A stretch of 64,000 bases of DNA, taken from NCBI GenBank assembly GCA_027886185.1, contig WOAB01000563.1, positions 5,394,001 to 5,458,000 of the forward strand, read 5' to 3'. Positions within the stretch are counted from its first letter, which is position 1. Every line of letters starts with the position of its first letter. The notes beneath the pieces were generated by a model that was not told the DNA's origin, made no database searches, and saw only the letters and a list, made by a program, of their open reading frames with translations. Made by a program: the position numbers and the translations under genes. The stretch comes from Rheum nobile. Taxonomy: Eukaryota > Streptophyta > Magnoliopsida > Caryophyllales > Polygonaceae. Below are positions 41,269 to 52,755 of the stretch, piece by piece.

Positions 41269-42583
41269 TGACGTGCTGTCGTTCGTAGCTGTCAAATATA
41301 AAACCTCACAAATAAACTAGTATAGTCAATAAGTAAGGGTCGATCCCACAGGGAAGGAGCGAAACTAATGGTGGTTGCATGCAAGTCACTAAAAGAGGGG
41401 GTTTGTAAGTTGGTTGGTCACAATCAAATCAAACACAGCAAAGTAGATGAATGAAATATCAAAGAGAGAAAACACTTAGCCAAGTAATGTCCACATAAGT
41501 CATCCAACGGTTGTTCCTTGATTATGTCCTATCTTCCTATTCGGTTATTCTTGTCCTGATCTTGGGTAGATTCAAATATCAACCAAACCTAAGAACCCTT
41601 ACCAATGAATAACCCTAGCACCACTAGTGATTCAATCCAAAGGCAGTAATGCATATAAGAATTAACCAGGATACACATAACACCTCAACCAGAAGCATTC
41701 AACATGTAATCAATTCTCTACATAGATAAATTCCACAGTGGCAGATATAATCTATGCTCGCTACTCGAACTAGAGCGTTAGCCCAATAATTCCCTAGTAT
41801 TAGCAATATGAATGAAAGCAATAAACCTAGGTGATCAATCTAGATAAATCAACAAACATCCAAATAAGAATTTGCGCAAGAGAAAAGATATAACTCAATA
41901 GGATAAGATAGATAGGAACAAAACCTCACAACCAGATGAATAAACTTATGCTTTCATTACCGGACTAAGCAAAAGAGGCTTAGCTCCTCATAAACATGAT
42001 GAACTTCAAAAGTATGAAAAGTGGCAACGATGAAATGAAACTCTAGAATGGCGAACTCTCAAACCTAATGCTAAAGAGAGTATATATAGGGCTTCTAACA
42101 AATGACCTAGCCCAATAAGAAAAGAAACGGAATAAAATGAGAAAATAAGAAAAGAAAACAGAAAAGATAGATTCGGGAAAAGTCCGAACTTCCTGCGTTA
42201 ATGACCCGCGATCGCGGCCCATGGACCGCGATCGCGGCCCCTTGTGGCTCCGCGCTCTTCACACTTCTCCGCGCCTGCAGATAATTCTCGACTTGCCCCG
42301 AGGGACCGCGATCGCGGCACCCTTTTCCGCGGTCGCGGTTAATGCTCGGCCTTTACTCCTTGGCTTCGCCTCCTAACCTCTCCTCTTCACTTCCTTGGCG
42401 TCTTCTCTTGGTGGCTTCCTTCCTCAGTGTCTCCTATGATATCCAAGATAGCTCAAACACTTCCAAAAATACCAAACTTCACCCCCAAACGCCATACACA
42501 TGAATGTGTCTAAATCTACCCGAATGGCACCAATAAAACCCTCTAATAACTCTTAGTTAAGCCCTACAAAGTAGTGCTTATCA
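41269..42583 (-). repeat. 5' LTR of the Athila-type element
   Basis: 1315 bp, TGACGTGCTGTCG to TGCTTATCA on plus. TATA-like CCTATATATAC on minus at 42080-42090. Followed by GATTC (42584-42588). Confidence 0.9.
42206..42340. repeat. GC dyads in the Athila-type 5' LTR
   Basis: Perfect CCGCGATCGCGG near 42207, 42227 and 42306, and CCGCGGTCGCGG near 42329. The layout equals 27134-27260. Confidence 0.85.
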
Positions 42584-43560
42584 GATTCCATCATCACTTT
42601 GAGGATCAAACTTTCCCAAGTTATCCCTCCCATTGTTGTGAATGTAACACCTGCATCCAAAAGCATGCAAGTGACAAATATTGGGCTTGTGATCCCTTAT
42701 TAGTTCATAAGTAGTTTTATTCAATAGGGGACGCAGCATGGCACGATTGAGGATATAGCATGCAGTGTTGATAGCTTATGCCCAGAAGATCCTTGGAAGA
42801 TTGCTTGCAATGAGGAGAGTTCAAGCCATGTCTTCTAGAGTCCTTTTCTTCCGTTCCACAATGCCATTTTGTTGTGGTGTCCTAGCCGTGGAGAAATCAT
42901 GCGAAACCCCACGTTCCTCATAGAAATTGAGAAACATAGAATTCTCAAACTTCGTTCCATGGTCGGACCTTACGACTTTCAGCTTCTTACCCAAACTGGT
43001 TTGCACCTTCTTGATGAATGTCTCAAATGCGGGAAAGACTTCATCCTTTGAAGAAAGAAAAATTGTCCAAGTAAATCTAGAATAATCATCGACAATTACA
43101 AAAACATACTTGTTCCCCGCATGACTCCTTATCCTCATGGGACCACAGAGATCCATATGGATCAGTTCCAGAGGTTAAGAGGCGTAACATCAGGCTTTAG
43201 TTTGAACGAAGAACGGGTCTGTTTCCCTTTCACACATGCATCACATACGCCATGGAACTCAGATCTAACATTTGGGAGTCCACGAACATGTTCCTTTGCA
43301 TGCAGTTTATGAATCAGTTAAAGATTTGCATTTCCAAGCCTTCTATGCCAAAGTTCCATCTCATCAGCAATAAATGCAAAGCATAGAACCTCCTTTGGCT
43401 TGAAATCTTTGTCAACAATGTACACGTCTTTGAATCTGACTCCTCTAAGAAAGATGTTCTTGGTTTCACGATCCTTGACATAACAGTCTTGAGAAGTGAA
43501 GACTGTCTTGTTTTTCCCTATGGTCACAAAGTTGTGCAACACTCAACAAACTGAAACCAA
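42584..43560 (-). pseudogene. Sirevirus pol, N-terminal half: pre-integrase zinc region and integrase core
   Basis: From 43542 downwards: GAG-pre-integrase segment ending ELWHRRLGNANL, then (43156-42821) the integrase core with Asp in MDLCGPM, IVDDYSRFTW, the second Asp in VRSDHGTKFEN and Glu in QQNGIVERKKRTL. Further pieces to 42589 (CYILNRAMLRPL, HAFGCRCY) lead to the insertion point. Stops occur between the blocks. It continues at 26197. Confidence 0.85.
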
Positions 43561-43768
43561 GTTCATGAACTAACTTACCTCTCTTACCGTAATGCTGGAA
43601 TTTAGTTTTGTTTCGCCTGTTCCTATGATTTCTATACATCACAAACGCTCCCTCTGGAGTGTTTGTGAAGTGAGGTGAGTTGATCTTCTTTTCTAGTCAT
43701 GTGGCACAAACAAGCACTATCAATGTTCCACTTCTCGTTCCCTCTCACTTCAACCTGCACATAAAAAG

Positions 43769-45798
43769 TTAAGGTTTGGCGACCCAGGCAAGCTTAGCCT
43801 TACCTGGTCGAGACACATAATGCAATTGTTCCCTAGGAATAGCACAATCAATGACAACAATTACCTTCCTAGACCTAGCATGATTATGATTATGTATATG
43901 TGAATCATCATAGAAGTCATTCAAGTTCACATTATTACTCCTAATGTTCCTTCTCTTTGTGTGCTCTTCGGAGAACTTCCTTTTCTTTTCACAATCTATT
44001 TGTAAATGTATGTTGTCCCCACAATACCAACACAACTTGAATTGATCCATTTGAACATACTTCTTTTTGGGTACAACACTCTTGCGTTGCTTAGAACGCT
44101 CTGGGCAAGGAACATTGGATTACTTTCCTTGGGACTGCTTGAGGAGGATTTTATGAGCAGACTGTCCAGTGTACCACGACTGGTTCTCATTTAGCCTACT
44201 CTCAAGAACTTTCAAACATTCCTCAAGATTGTGATTCTTCTCCCTAGCATCCTGCAGATCCCTGTCTTTGGCTTCACGTAGTTCAAGAATGGATGGGTCA
44301 TCTTCCTTTGCTTTAGACCCTGTGTACCCAATGCCATATCTATCCTTGACAAACTGTATGTCTTCCTTTTCAACTTTCTGTTCCATCATCATGGAATGGA
44401 TCTTGTGAACATAGGCTTTCATCTCGGACATCTGCACTTCAAGCTTAGTTTGACCAACTATAGCACTTGCATCAGTATTGTTAGAGACTTCATTCATTAA
44501 CATAGAGACATTCTCATTTCTTAACCTCTGAAGTTCCTCACGATTAGCATCATAAGAAGAACATGGAACAGTTGAGCTACTAGCAGTTTTAGATATTTCT
44601 TCTCTTAAACTACTACACTCATCTTCAGAGTTGGCAAGTTCCTCTTGTGTTTTAAAATTTTCAGCATACATTTCCCTTATAACAGCAATCAATGATTTCT
44701 TAACATAACTCACGAGAGAATTTAGAAAAGCTTCAGGATTTACCTCAAGTTCCTCAGAAGGAACGGTTGAATCACCAAGAGTCATGGAACACATCTCACC
44801 ACCCCATGCTTCAGGGTCTTCACCATCAGAATCATTCATATCGCCCGAGATAACTACGAAAGCCTTCTTGTCATTGTTCCCAGAAGTTTTGCTTGGTTTC
44901 CTTTCCTTTGGGAAAGAGCTAGAATAATACCCTTCTCGTTACAATTGTAACAGGTGATATCTTTGATGTCGCACTTGTCACTATGGTTCCCACCTTTGTT
45001 GTTTCTACCTTTGTAGTAGAGGGAATGCATGAATCTAGTCAGTAAGACAACCTCAAGATCATTGGAGGCTTCATCATCTTCTCGATCATTTTTAATCATG
45101 TCCACATTTTTTTCCACCATCAAGGCAATACCCTTGCCTTTATATGTCATTCTCCCAGCCTTTTATTTATTTTCATACTTTTGAATCTTGCTAAAGACCT
45201 CATGGAACATCAGTTTGACGGTGTTAGGGTTCTCCTTCAGAATGGCCTTGGTCATAGCATGACGATGAGGTAGACCATCAATGATGATGAGGATCTTCTC
45301 ATCAGGAAGGATCTCCTTATCATAAATGGAGTGAGCAATCAAGTTGGCTATGATTGGTTCAAATTTGGCATGGTAAGCACTCACTTCTTCAATCTCTTCC
45401 ATCTTGAAATTGTAGAAGTCCTTTTTTGTTGTGAAACGGTCAATTTCACGAAGATCCTTGCTTCCCATGTACATCTGTTCCAGGGCAAGCCACTTAGAAT
45501 TGGCGGATTCATAAGATTGAAGTTTTTGCACATCTTGTTGATTGAGAGAATTGTTGATGAGCATGGCCGCCTTACAGTTCTTCATGATTTGAAGATCTTC
45601 TTGATCCCATTTCTTCATCTTTCTTTTTTTCTCAAGGACGGCAATGCCAAGATCTCCAAACGAAATAATCAACCAGCATTGAAAGTCATGACTTTGGACC
45701 CACTTGATGAAGAGAGTCTTTCAGTGCTGATATTGACCAGCGAGCAACACGGGAGGCCTTGAAGAGTTCAATCCAATTTCAACAGTGGTAGCAGTCAT
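43769..45798 (-). pseudogene. Sirevirus gag with coiled coil and two zinc knuckles
   Basis: The likely start is ATG 45798 (MTATTVEIGLNSSRPP), soon stopped by TGA where Trp is expected. The UBN2/gag domain is open at 45163-45672 (NSKWLALEQMYMG, KILIIIDGLPHR). A first knuckle (CYNCNEKG, 44854-45150) is broken by a frameshift. A long coiled coil follows (44120-44839, ELQRLRNENVSML), then a second knuckle CWYCGDNIHLQIDC (about 43990-44035). The long coiled-coil gag is typical of Sireviruses. At least four lesions. Confidence 0.8.
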
Positions 45799-45840
45799 CG
45801 TTACCTGAAAATCTGTAAGTAACACACAATCTAGAACAAA

Positions 45841-45857
45841 CCTGCTATGATACCAAT
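45841..45857 (-). promoter_or_regulatory. primer binding site, initiator tRNA-Met
   Basis: On the minus strand ATTGGTATCATAGCAGG directly follows the 5' LTR; one mismatch to TGGTATCAGAGC. Confidence 0.85.
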
Positions 45858-46734
45858 TGTAGAATCGAGTGTGTTAGTACAAGGAACGATAGAACTATTC
45901 CTTGGGCAACGAAATATAAAGATAGAAAACATAGTAACAATAGCAACGTTCCTTAGAGAGGAAAACTCAATCAACCAACTAGTTGACTAAGAAAAACCTC
46001 TACCTCTAGGTTTCCCTAGCAGGATTTCAAATGTCTACTTGTGTTATTAATCCTGGAATTACAATCAATCAAGTCTTATTTGAACCTAGTTCACTCCTAG
46101 ATATATAAACTTCTTATATAACGTTCCTAACAACACCTAAGACACCCAAAACCCTATCAAGTACTCGACTTACCAAAGCTTTGTACTTGCAAGTGTTTCT
46201 TCTCTTCTTTCTTCTTCATCGAATGCTCAAGCTCTTGGAAATGATGCGGTCGTGTGTCAAATGAAGTTCTAAACTTCCTTTACTTATAATCTAAGATATC
46301 CTATTGATTTACCTTAATTTCACTTAAGGAAAAATAAATAAAATAATCCTAAATAATCTTTTACACTCCTAACAGCAAAATCTCTAACCAACTTCTTCCT
46401 TGCGGCCCAAGTTGATTCCAACAGATTTCTTTCCAAATATAGAGGATTCGGCAAATCACAGGGCCAACATCGCGCACGTCTCATCGTTCCTCGGTGCTGT
46501 TTCCTTCGATTTTCCTCTTCACAAATGTGCGTCTTCTCTCTTGTTGACTCAAGCGTGTTGTTCCATTGTTGACTTCTCTGTTCCTTTGTAGTCTCTGTTT
46601 TTATTCCTCACTTGGTTTTCGATCATTGTTCCTTTTCTGTCACTTTGTTCCTGAAACTCATAGTCACAATAAAACCATCAAGTGCATTTGAGTTTATCAT
46701 CATCAAAACTAGAGGGAACATCATCGTTCTAACA
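45858..46734 (-). repeat. 5' LTR of the Sirevirus
   Basis: 877 bp, TGTAGAATCG to TTCTAACA on plus. It matches 21809-22685 with scattered changes. The right flank is TTATG. Confidence 0.9.
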
Positions 46735-47383
46735 TTATGTATTGAAAGATATATATTATCTTTCTTCTAGAAAAGTAAGGAAATATTAACTATTTCGTGT
46801 TAGGGTTTAGGTTGACCATATATATGGATGAGATTTCCATTATGTGGTAAGTCGTTGAACAAGAGAATATAGAGAATTTGAGCAGAGAAGAAGCTTACGC
46901 GTCTTAGAGGTTGAATTTGTGAGTTGCAATGGTATAAAGAGTTTCAAGTCTAGGGTTTGAATGCAAGCTACACTTGTACACGAACAAGAAATTAATAAAA
47001 TAAGTATATTTCTTCTAAATCATCTCAAGAGAAAAGCTTGAAAATATATCGTAAAATCGTAACATTTTACCAAATAACTAAATATAGTATAAATATATTA
47101 TTTCTGGTTCGAAAATATATCGGTAAGATTATAATTAAGGCCCATTAGCAAATATACCAGATTTGCTAAAGCAAGTTGCAAAAATCCAAGATTTTCAAAA
47201 GTATTGCAAAACTACCAGAATTCAGTACGGATTGTGGTATTCTTGCTATTGTTGAGGGTGTAATTTAACTTTTCTTGTAAATGTAAATATCACATAAAGC
47301 ATTAAAATTTCAAAAAGTTAAAGGTAAAAGAAAATCCTAATCCTACTAATCTAACCTAATTAATCCCAAATCTCACAATTTTA
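46735..47383. other. intergenic DNA after the nest
   Basis: AT-rich and without element signatures. It starts with the second TTATG and would join to 21480 across the insertion. It is the 3' flank of the gene at 47384-47854. Confidence 0.5.
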
Positions 47384-47854
47384 CTAGTCTCCTTCTTCCT
47401 CTCCTTTGCTTCCCACTGCAAAACCATTGTCTCCGACATCGCAGTCTTCTCCTTCATCCTCATCCACTTCGCCACTTTCACTCTCGAGCAAGCTCGTCCT
47501 CCCCGCGTAGATCTCCTCTCCGAAATCGTAGTCGAAGTCGACAACGGAGGGCTTGATGCAGGGGAGCTTGAACCGGAGCGAATCGGGGCGGCTCATCCCG
47601 AGCCGGAGGATGGGGGTTTCGTCGAACGAGAGCTCCCGCTCCCCATAGACGGCGGCGGAGTCGATGTGGCGGCGGCTCAAGGAGGAGGAGTGTCGGTGCA
47701 GCGCCTTGATGTGCTTCAGCTCCGCCATCAGTCGACATTTCAAGATCCTGCCTTTCCGGGCCCACAGCAACGCTATACGGAGGATTCTCCACGCTCTACT
47801 CGCTGCTCTGCTTCTCTTTTGCCCCATTTTGGATTTGATCTTATTCAAATTCAA
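47384..47854 (-). CDS. Avr9/Cf-9 rapidly elicited protein-like (ACRE146/At1g52140 type), C-terminus short
   Basis: 156 codons; conserved homology starts at the internal Met 47827 (MGQKRSRAASRAW), which may be the true start. Diagnostic segments: AWRILRIALLWARKG, RLMAELKHI, YGERELSFDETPI, RPDSLRFKLPCIKP, VDFDYDF. This family of small plant proteins responds to pathogen or abiotic signals; its molecular role is unknown. Relatives often end in a DUF761 motif (about EEFIAKFYEQ). Here the frame ends in an acidic tail (GEEEGD) with no such motif downstream, so it may be truncated or a short member. Codon use and lack of repeats suggest a genuine host gene. Confidence 0.7.
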   Translation of the reverse strand: MNLNKIKSKMGQKRSRAASRAWRILRIALLWARKGRILKCRLMAELKHIKALHRHSSSLSRRHIDSAAVYGERELSFDETPILRLGMSRPDSLRFKLPCIKPSVVDFDYDFGEEIYAGRTSLLESESGEVDEDEGEDCDVGDNGFAVGSKGEEEGD

Positions 47855-48004
47855 GATTTGTTTTTGTTTTCCTTATAATTTTAAATTTTGGGTTTAGGAT
47901 TGAGATTTCTAAAAGAGAGATTTGTGGGTTTTGATTTGTGAGTTGGGATGAGGCTGTAACACAATGTTTTTTATGTTTTTATTTTTTGGGTTTACGCGGT
48001 GGGT
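47855..48004. other. 5' flank of the ACRE-like gene
   Basis: T-rich on plus (TTTTTATGTTTTTATTTTTTGGG). It ends where the 48-54 kb repeat family begins, so the promoter of the gene would have to be short or lie in the repeat. Confidence 0.4.
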
Positions 48005-48675
48005 GTTTGCTGTCATAGACCGAAATCGGCCTATGACAGCCATGGATGGTGCTCGCCGAGAACTTGGGTTGTTTGGAGCAGGAGGATGAACAGTAAACGG
48101 TTCGACCCTAATGCTCTGAAGTTTTATGATATAACAGAGCATTGACCTGACTTCGTATAAATGTGGTCTGACTTCGTACACACGTGGTCTGATAAAGTAC
48201 ATAATGATCTGAAGTTTTAAAGTACCTTGTTCATCGCCTATATACATCACCACCAAGCCTTGTTCGACCCTAAGAAAAACACATCTCGATTCATTAAATT
48301 CAAAATCTGACCACGCCATCGTCTTTGCCATGCTCAAGTTACTTAAACCCGACTCTTGAATCATTTAAAATCACCTCCGGAAGAAATCGAATCACCTCCG
48401 TATCGGCCCGCGTTGCGCATAGAAAACCGGTAACTATTCCACTTTGAAGATCCTAGACTCCGTGACCTATCTTCGGAGAAACCTTGTAGCGTCACAAACC
48501 CAACAACACCGCCCTTGCTACATGAGGTGGAATAATACTCTCTTAATTTAGTTGGTTTTTTTCTTCCTTGTTCTGATCGAAGTGATCTATACAGCAAACT
48601 TTAAAAATTGCTACTTGTTTTCACATGTTTACTATTTAATGTGTTCTAATCTCTACAAGAGAACATCATTCTTAA
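48005..48675. repeat. repeat copy R1 of the 48-54 kb family
   Basis: It is directly homologous to 52215-52755 and, inverted, to 53147-53810. It carries a minus-strand frame of 151 codons (47909-48364) and another overlapping it (48361-48597). Both recur in the other copies, but their reading frames do not agree with the older copies at 3583 and 17711, so coding is doubtful. Confidence 0.7.
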
Positions 48676-48719
48676 CTAGGCAGGTTCTGGTATAAAAGTG
48701 GTTCTGCTTAAAGCTACTA

Positions 48720-51700
48720 TAACAGCGTAATGATCAGACTACGTACAAATATGGCCTGACAAAGTGAATATTGCTCTGAAATTTGAAATCGACTAACATT
48801 TGAAATTTTGTGATAGAACAAAGCATTGACCTGACTTCGTATAAATGTGGTCTGACTTCGTACACACGTGGTCTGATAAAGTACATAATGCTCTGAAGTT
48901 TTAAAGTACTTTATTCATCGCCTATATACATCACCACCAAGCCTTGTTCGACCCTAAAAAAAACACATCTCGATTCATTAAATTCAAAATCGGATCACGT
49001 GTCATCGTCTTCGTCATTCTCAAGTTACTTAAACCAGACTCTTGAATCATTTAAAATCACCTCCGAACGATATCGAATCACCTCCGTATCGGCCCGCGTT
49101 ATGCAAGACACGATCTGGTTGGATCGCCAATTATAGAGAGCGTAAGACAAGACACGATCCGATTGGGTCGCTAATTATGGAGAGCATAAGACAAAGAACG
49201 CACTGTCCCTCCGCTTCTACATCGTTCACTACAAGATTCGAATTTACAGTGTGTTAGCAACTGATTCTGTGTGCTATGTTTTGTCTGTTTTCGATGCATT
49301 TCTAAAAGATTCGAATTGCTAAATCAACCTTCTTATATATTAGACTTTCTTGTACACTCTTCAGTGCCTTGGTATAAATGTGGTCTGATAAAATGAATAT
49401 TGCTCTCACATTTAAAACCGACTAACATTTAAAACACTATTTTCATAAATGCTCTGTTATATCACAGAATTTCAAATGTTGTACTTTGTCAGGCCACACT
49501 TATACGAATTCAGGTCACATTTATATAAAGTCAGGTTAATGCTCTGTTATATCACATAATTTCAAATGTTACATAACAGAGCATTATGTACTTTGTCAGC
49601 CCACATTATATGAAGTCAGGTCACATGTATATTAAGTCAGGTCAATGGTCTTTTATTTCATAACAAAGCATTGACCTGACTATGAATAAATATGGCCTGA
49701 TAAAGTGAATATTGCTCTGAAATTTGAAATTAGCTAACATTTGAAATTTTGTGATATATGATTTAAGAGTTTAGGTTTTCCATGCACAAACCGGGCCGAT
49801 ACGGAGGTGATTTGATGTCGTTCGGAGATGATTTCAAATGATTCAAGAGGCGGGTTTAAGTAACTTGAGCATGGCGAAGACGATGGTGTGGTCAGATTTT
49901 GAATTTAATGAATCAAAAGGTGTATAATTAAATCACAATTCAAAAAGAATTAGTGCATATTGATAGAACTAAAGTTTGAAGGATATAACAAACTTCACAA
50001 AAGGAATGAGTGCATATTGATAGAAATAAAGTGAATATTGCTCTGACATTTAAAATCGGCTAATATTTTAAATTTTGTGATATAACAGAGCATTGACCTG
50101 ACTTCATTTAAATGTGGCCTGACTTCATACACATGCGGTCTGATAAAGTACATAATGTTCTGAAGTGTTAAAGTACCTTGTTCATTGTCTATATACATCA
50201 CCACCAAGCCTTGTTCGCCCAAGAAAAACACCTCTCGATTCATTAAATTCAAAATCTGACTAACATTTAAAACTTCATTTTCGTAAATTTTGTTACATAA
50301 CAGAGCATTATGTACTTTGTCAGGCCACATTTAAACAAAGTCAGGTCACATTTATACGAAGTCAGGTCAATGCTCTGTTATATCACATAATTTCAAATGT
50401 TAGTCAACTTCAAATTTCAGAGCAATATTCACTTTATCAGGCCATATTTGTACGTTGTCAGGTCATTACTCTGTTATATTAACATTATATTTGAAACAAA
50501 CATTCAGTAATGACAAAGTGCTTTGATCCTGGTGTAATATTTTGGCTTGCTGAATGCATATTTTGCAGCTTGTTGGTGCTTTCTGGTAGTTGCTAGTGAT
50601 AGAGCGAACTGATACTTGTTGGCGGCAAGCATGTTCTAGCAATAATTCAACCTGTACTACACACTCCTTGTATTGTAATAGCAATCTGCAGGAAATGAGT
50701 GACTACACTAAATGACACAATATCAGTGGCTCTGCTCTTGATACTCAATGTACAACAGATGGTGATAATCCACCATTAAATTTTGGCATCTTCTCATAGG
50801 TTGTTTCTTGGTTTATGATGAAGGCTAGTGGTCCATTCTATCCATTGCATACTGGAAGGCGAGACAACAATGCTTCATTTACTACGTATACATGTGGCCT
50901 GATAAAGTGGATATTGCTTTGAAATTTAAAATCGGCTAACATTTGAAATTTTGTGATATAACAGAGCATTGACCTGACTTCGTATAAATGTGGCCTGACT
51001 TCGTACATATGTGGTATGATAAAGTACATAATGTTATGAAGTATTAAAATACCTTGTTCATTGCCTATATACATCACCACGACACCAAGCCTTGTTCGAC
51101 CCAAGAAAAACACCTCTCGATTCATTTAATTCAAAATCTGACCACACCATCGTCTTCGCCATGCTCAAGTTACTTAAACTCGACTCTTGAATCATTTGAA
51201 ATCATCTTCGAACGACATCGAATCACATCCGTATCGGCCCAAGTAGAATGGAGATTTATGCTATAATGCTTGTAATTACGTAACTGAAATGTAAAATTAT
51301 ATGATTTTTAATAGAAAATTATTTCTTTAAATTTATAAATATACACATGACTATGGTAAGAGATAGGGAAAAATAGTTTAAAATTTAAAGTTAATATAAC
51401 AGAGTATTGATCTGACTATGTACAAATGTGGCCTGATAAAGTGGATATTGCTCTGAAATTTAAAATCAGCTAACATTTGAAATTTTGTGATATAACAGAG
51501 CATTGACCTGACTTTGTAAAAATGTGGCCTGACTTCGTACATATGTGGTCTGATAAAGTACATAATGTTATGAAGTTTTAAAATACCTTGTTCATTGCCT
51601 ATATACATCACCACCAAGCCTTGTTCGACCCAAGAAAAACACCTCTCGATTCATTAAAGTGGATATTGTTCGACCCAAGAAAAACACCTCTTTGCCATGC

Positions 51701-51790
51701 TCAAGTTACGTAAACTCGACTCTTGAATCATTTGAAATCACATCCGAACGATATCGAATCACCTCCGTATCAGCCCGAGTAGAATGAAGA
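48720..51790. repeat. array of degenerate 21-bp-period repeats
   Basis: Several partial units in both orientations (about 48720-49130, 49380-49920, 50000-50470, 50880-51250, 51395-51790). The core is a 21-bp period (CTGACTTCGTATAAATGTGGT) with GCTCTGTTATATCACA and CATAATGCTCTGAAG boxes. Translated, it gives 7-residue repeats (RPHVYEV, RPHLYEV, RSMLCYI). No gene is supported. A ~200 bp stretch at 49120-49330 and one at 50500-50840 lack the motif and hold nothing recognised. Confidence 0.7.
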
Positions 51791-51844
51791 TTTATTCGAG
51801 GAACAATGATAGTAAACGGTTACGATCACTAGAACCATTCTGTT

Positions 51845-51940
51845 TTCACCCTTGCATAGTCTTCCATTAGACTAACCAATCGGCCTTTATTCCTTGCATG
51901 GTTGGTTGGTGTCATCCGTCCTATACGGCACATCAGTGGT
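51845..51940. repeat. fragment of a Tekay-like LTR
   Basis: The phrase from TTAGACTAACCAA through CATGGTTGGTTGGTGTCATCCGT to CGGCACATCAGT matches 6800-6870 of the Tekay 5' LTR, with changes. No LTR ends or target duplication are present, so it is an orphan fragment. Confidence 0.55.
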
Positions 51941-52039
51941 TGATTCCAGAAGTTAAAGTAACTTGTTGAAGAAGAAGAGGCTTGCAGACGAAGATTTAAG
52001 TGTTAGTGTTTTAAGTTGTTAAGTATTACGGCGGCGAAG

Positions 52040-52755
52040 CTCGGTGGTGGCCGAAATTGAACAAGGAACAGCCGCGGCGGGATTTCTAGGGTTCATGAGA
52101 TTGAGAGTGAAATTCGATTTTATTCGCGATATAAACCTTCCGATTCCACAAAGATTTTATGCGTCAAGATCATATCTTCGAAACCCATGGGTTGATTGAA
52201 CAAAATGCGGCAAAAACGGGACCGAAATCGGCCTATGACAGCCATGGATGGTGCTCGCCGAGAGCTTGGGTTGTTTGGAGGAGGAGGATGAACAGTAAAC
52301 GGTTCGACCCTAATGCTCTGAAGTTTTATGATATAACAGAGCATTGACCTGACTTCGTATAAATGTGGTATGACTTCGTACACATGCGGTCTGATAAAGT
52401 ACATAATGTTCTGAAGTTTTAAAGTACCTTGTTCATCGTCTATATACATCACCACCAAGCCTTGTTCGACCCCAAGAAAAACACCTCTCGATTCATTAAA
52501 TTCAAAATATGACCACACCATCGTCTTTGACATGCTCAAGTTACTTAAACCCGACTCTTGAATCATTTAAAATCACCTCTGAACGACATCGAATCACCTC
52601 CGTATCGGCCCGCGTTGTGCATAGAAAACCGATAACAATGCCACTTTGAAGCTCTTTTTCAACATCGGTGGAAGATCCTAGACTCTGTGACCTATCTTTG
52701 GAGAAACCTTGCAGCGTCACAAACCCAAGAACACCGCCCTTGCTACATGGGGTTG
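52040..52755. repeat. left arm of a large inverted repeat (copy R7)
   Basis: It is the reverse complement of 53285-53990 with a modest number of mismatches. The arm contains the R1-like part (52215-52755) and an extra end (52040-52210) that encodes, on minus, the last residues of the 148-codon frame 52120-52566. Arms are about 0.7 kb, spacer about 0.53 kb. Confidence 0.75.

Larger units (their letters stand above)
26198..42583 (-). mobile_element. non-autonomous Athila-type gypsy element, minus strand, split by the CRM-like element
   Basis: LTRs 26198-27511 and 41269-42583 with TSD GATTC. On the minus strand: LTR, tRNA-Asp-type PBS, gag, protease, a noncoding dyad-rich region, an Athila ORF1-like gene (split by 29402-37622), noncoding 3' region, PPT, LTR. 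Without the inner insertion it is 8.2 kb. RT, RNase H and integrase are absent, not merely broken. The LTRs are nearly identical, so insertion was recent. Confidence 0.9.
21809..46734 (-). mobile_element. Sirevirus (Ty1/copia), minus strand, split by the Athila-type element
   Basis: LTRs 21809-22685 and 45858-46734 (877 bp each; TGTAGAATCG to TAACA/CAACA on plus). PBS beside the right LTR, PPT beside the left one. Gag with a coiled coil and two zinc knuckles, integrase, then RT and RNase H after the interruption. Sirevirus traits: long coiled-coil gag, large IN-RT linker, YADDIIFGST in RT, several PPT-like tracts before the 3' LTR. Several frameshifts and stops make it inactive. Right flank TTATG matches the left flank of the TRIM (21476-21480), not its own left flank. 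Confidence 0.85.

Noticed and set aside
45331..45762. 143-codon plus-strand frame
   Set aside because: Antisense to the Sirevirus gag domain.
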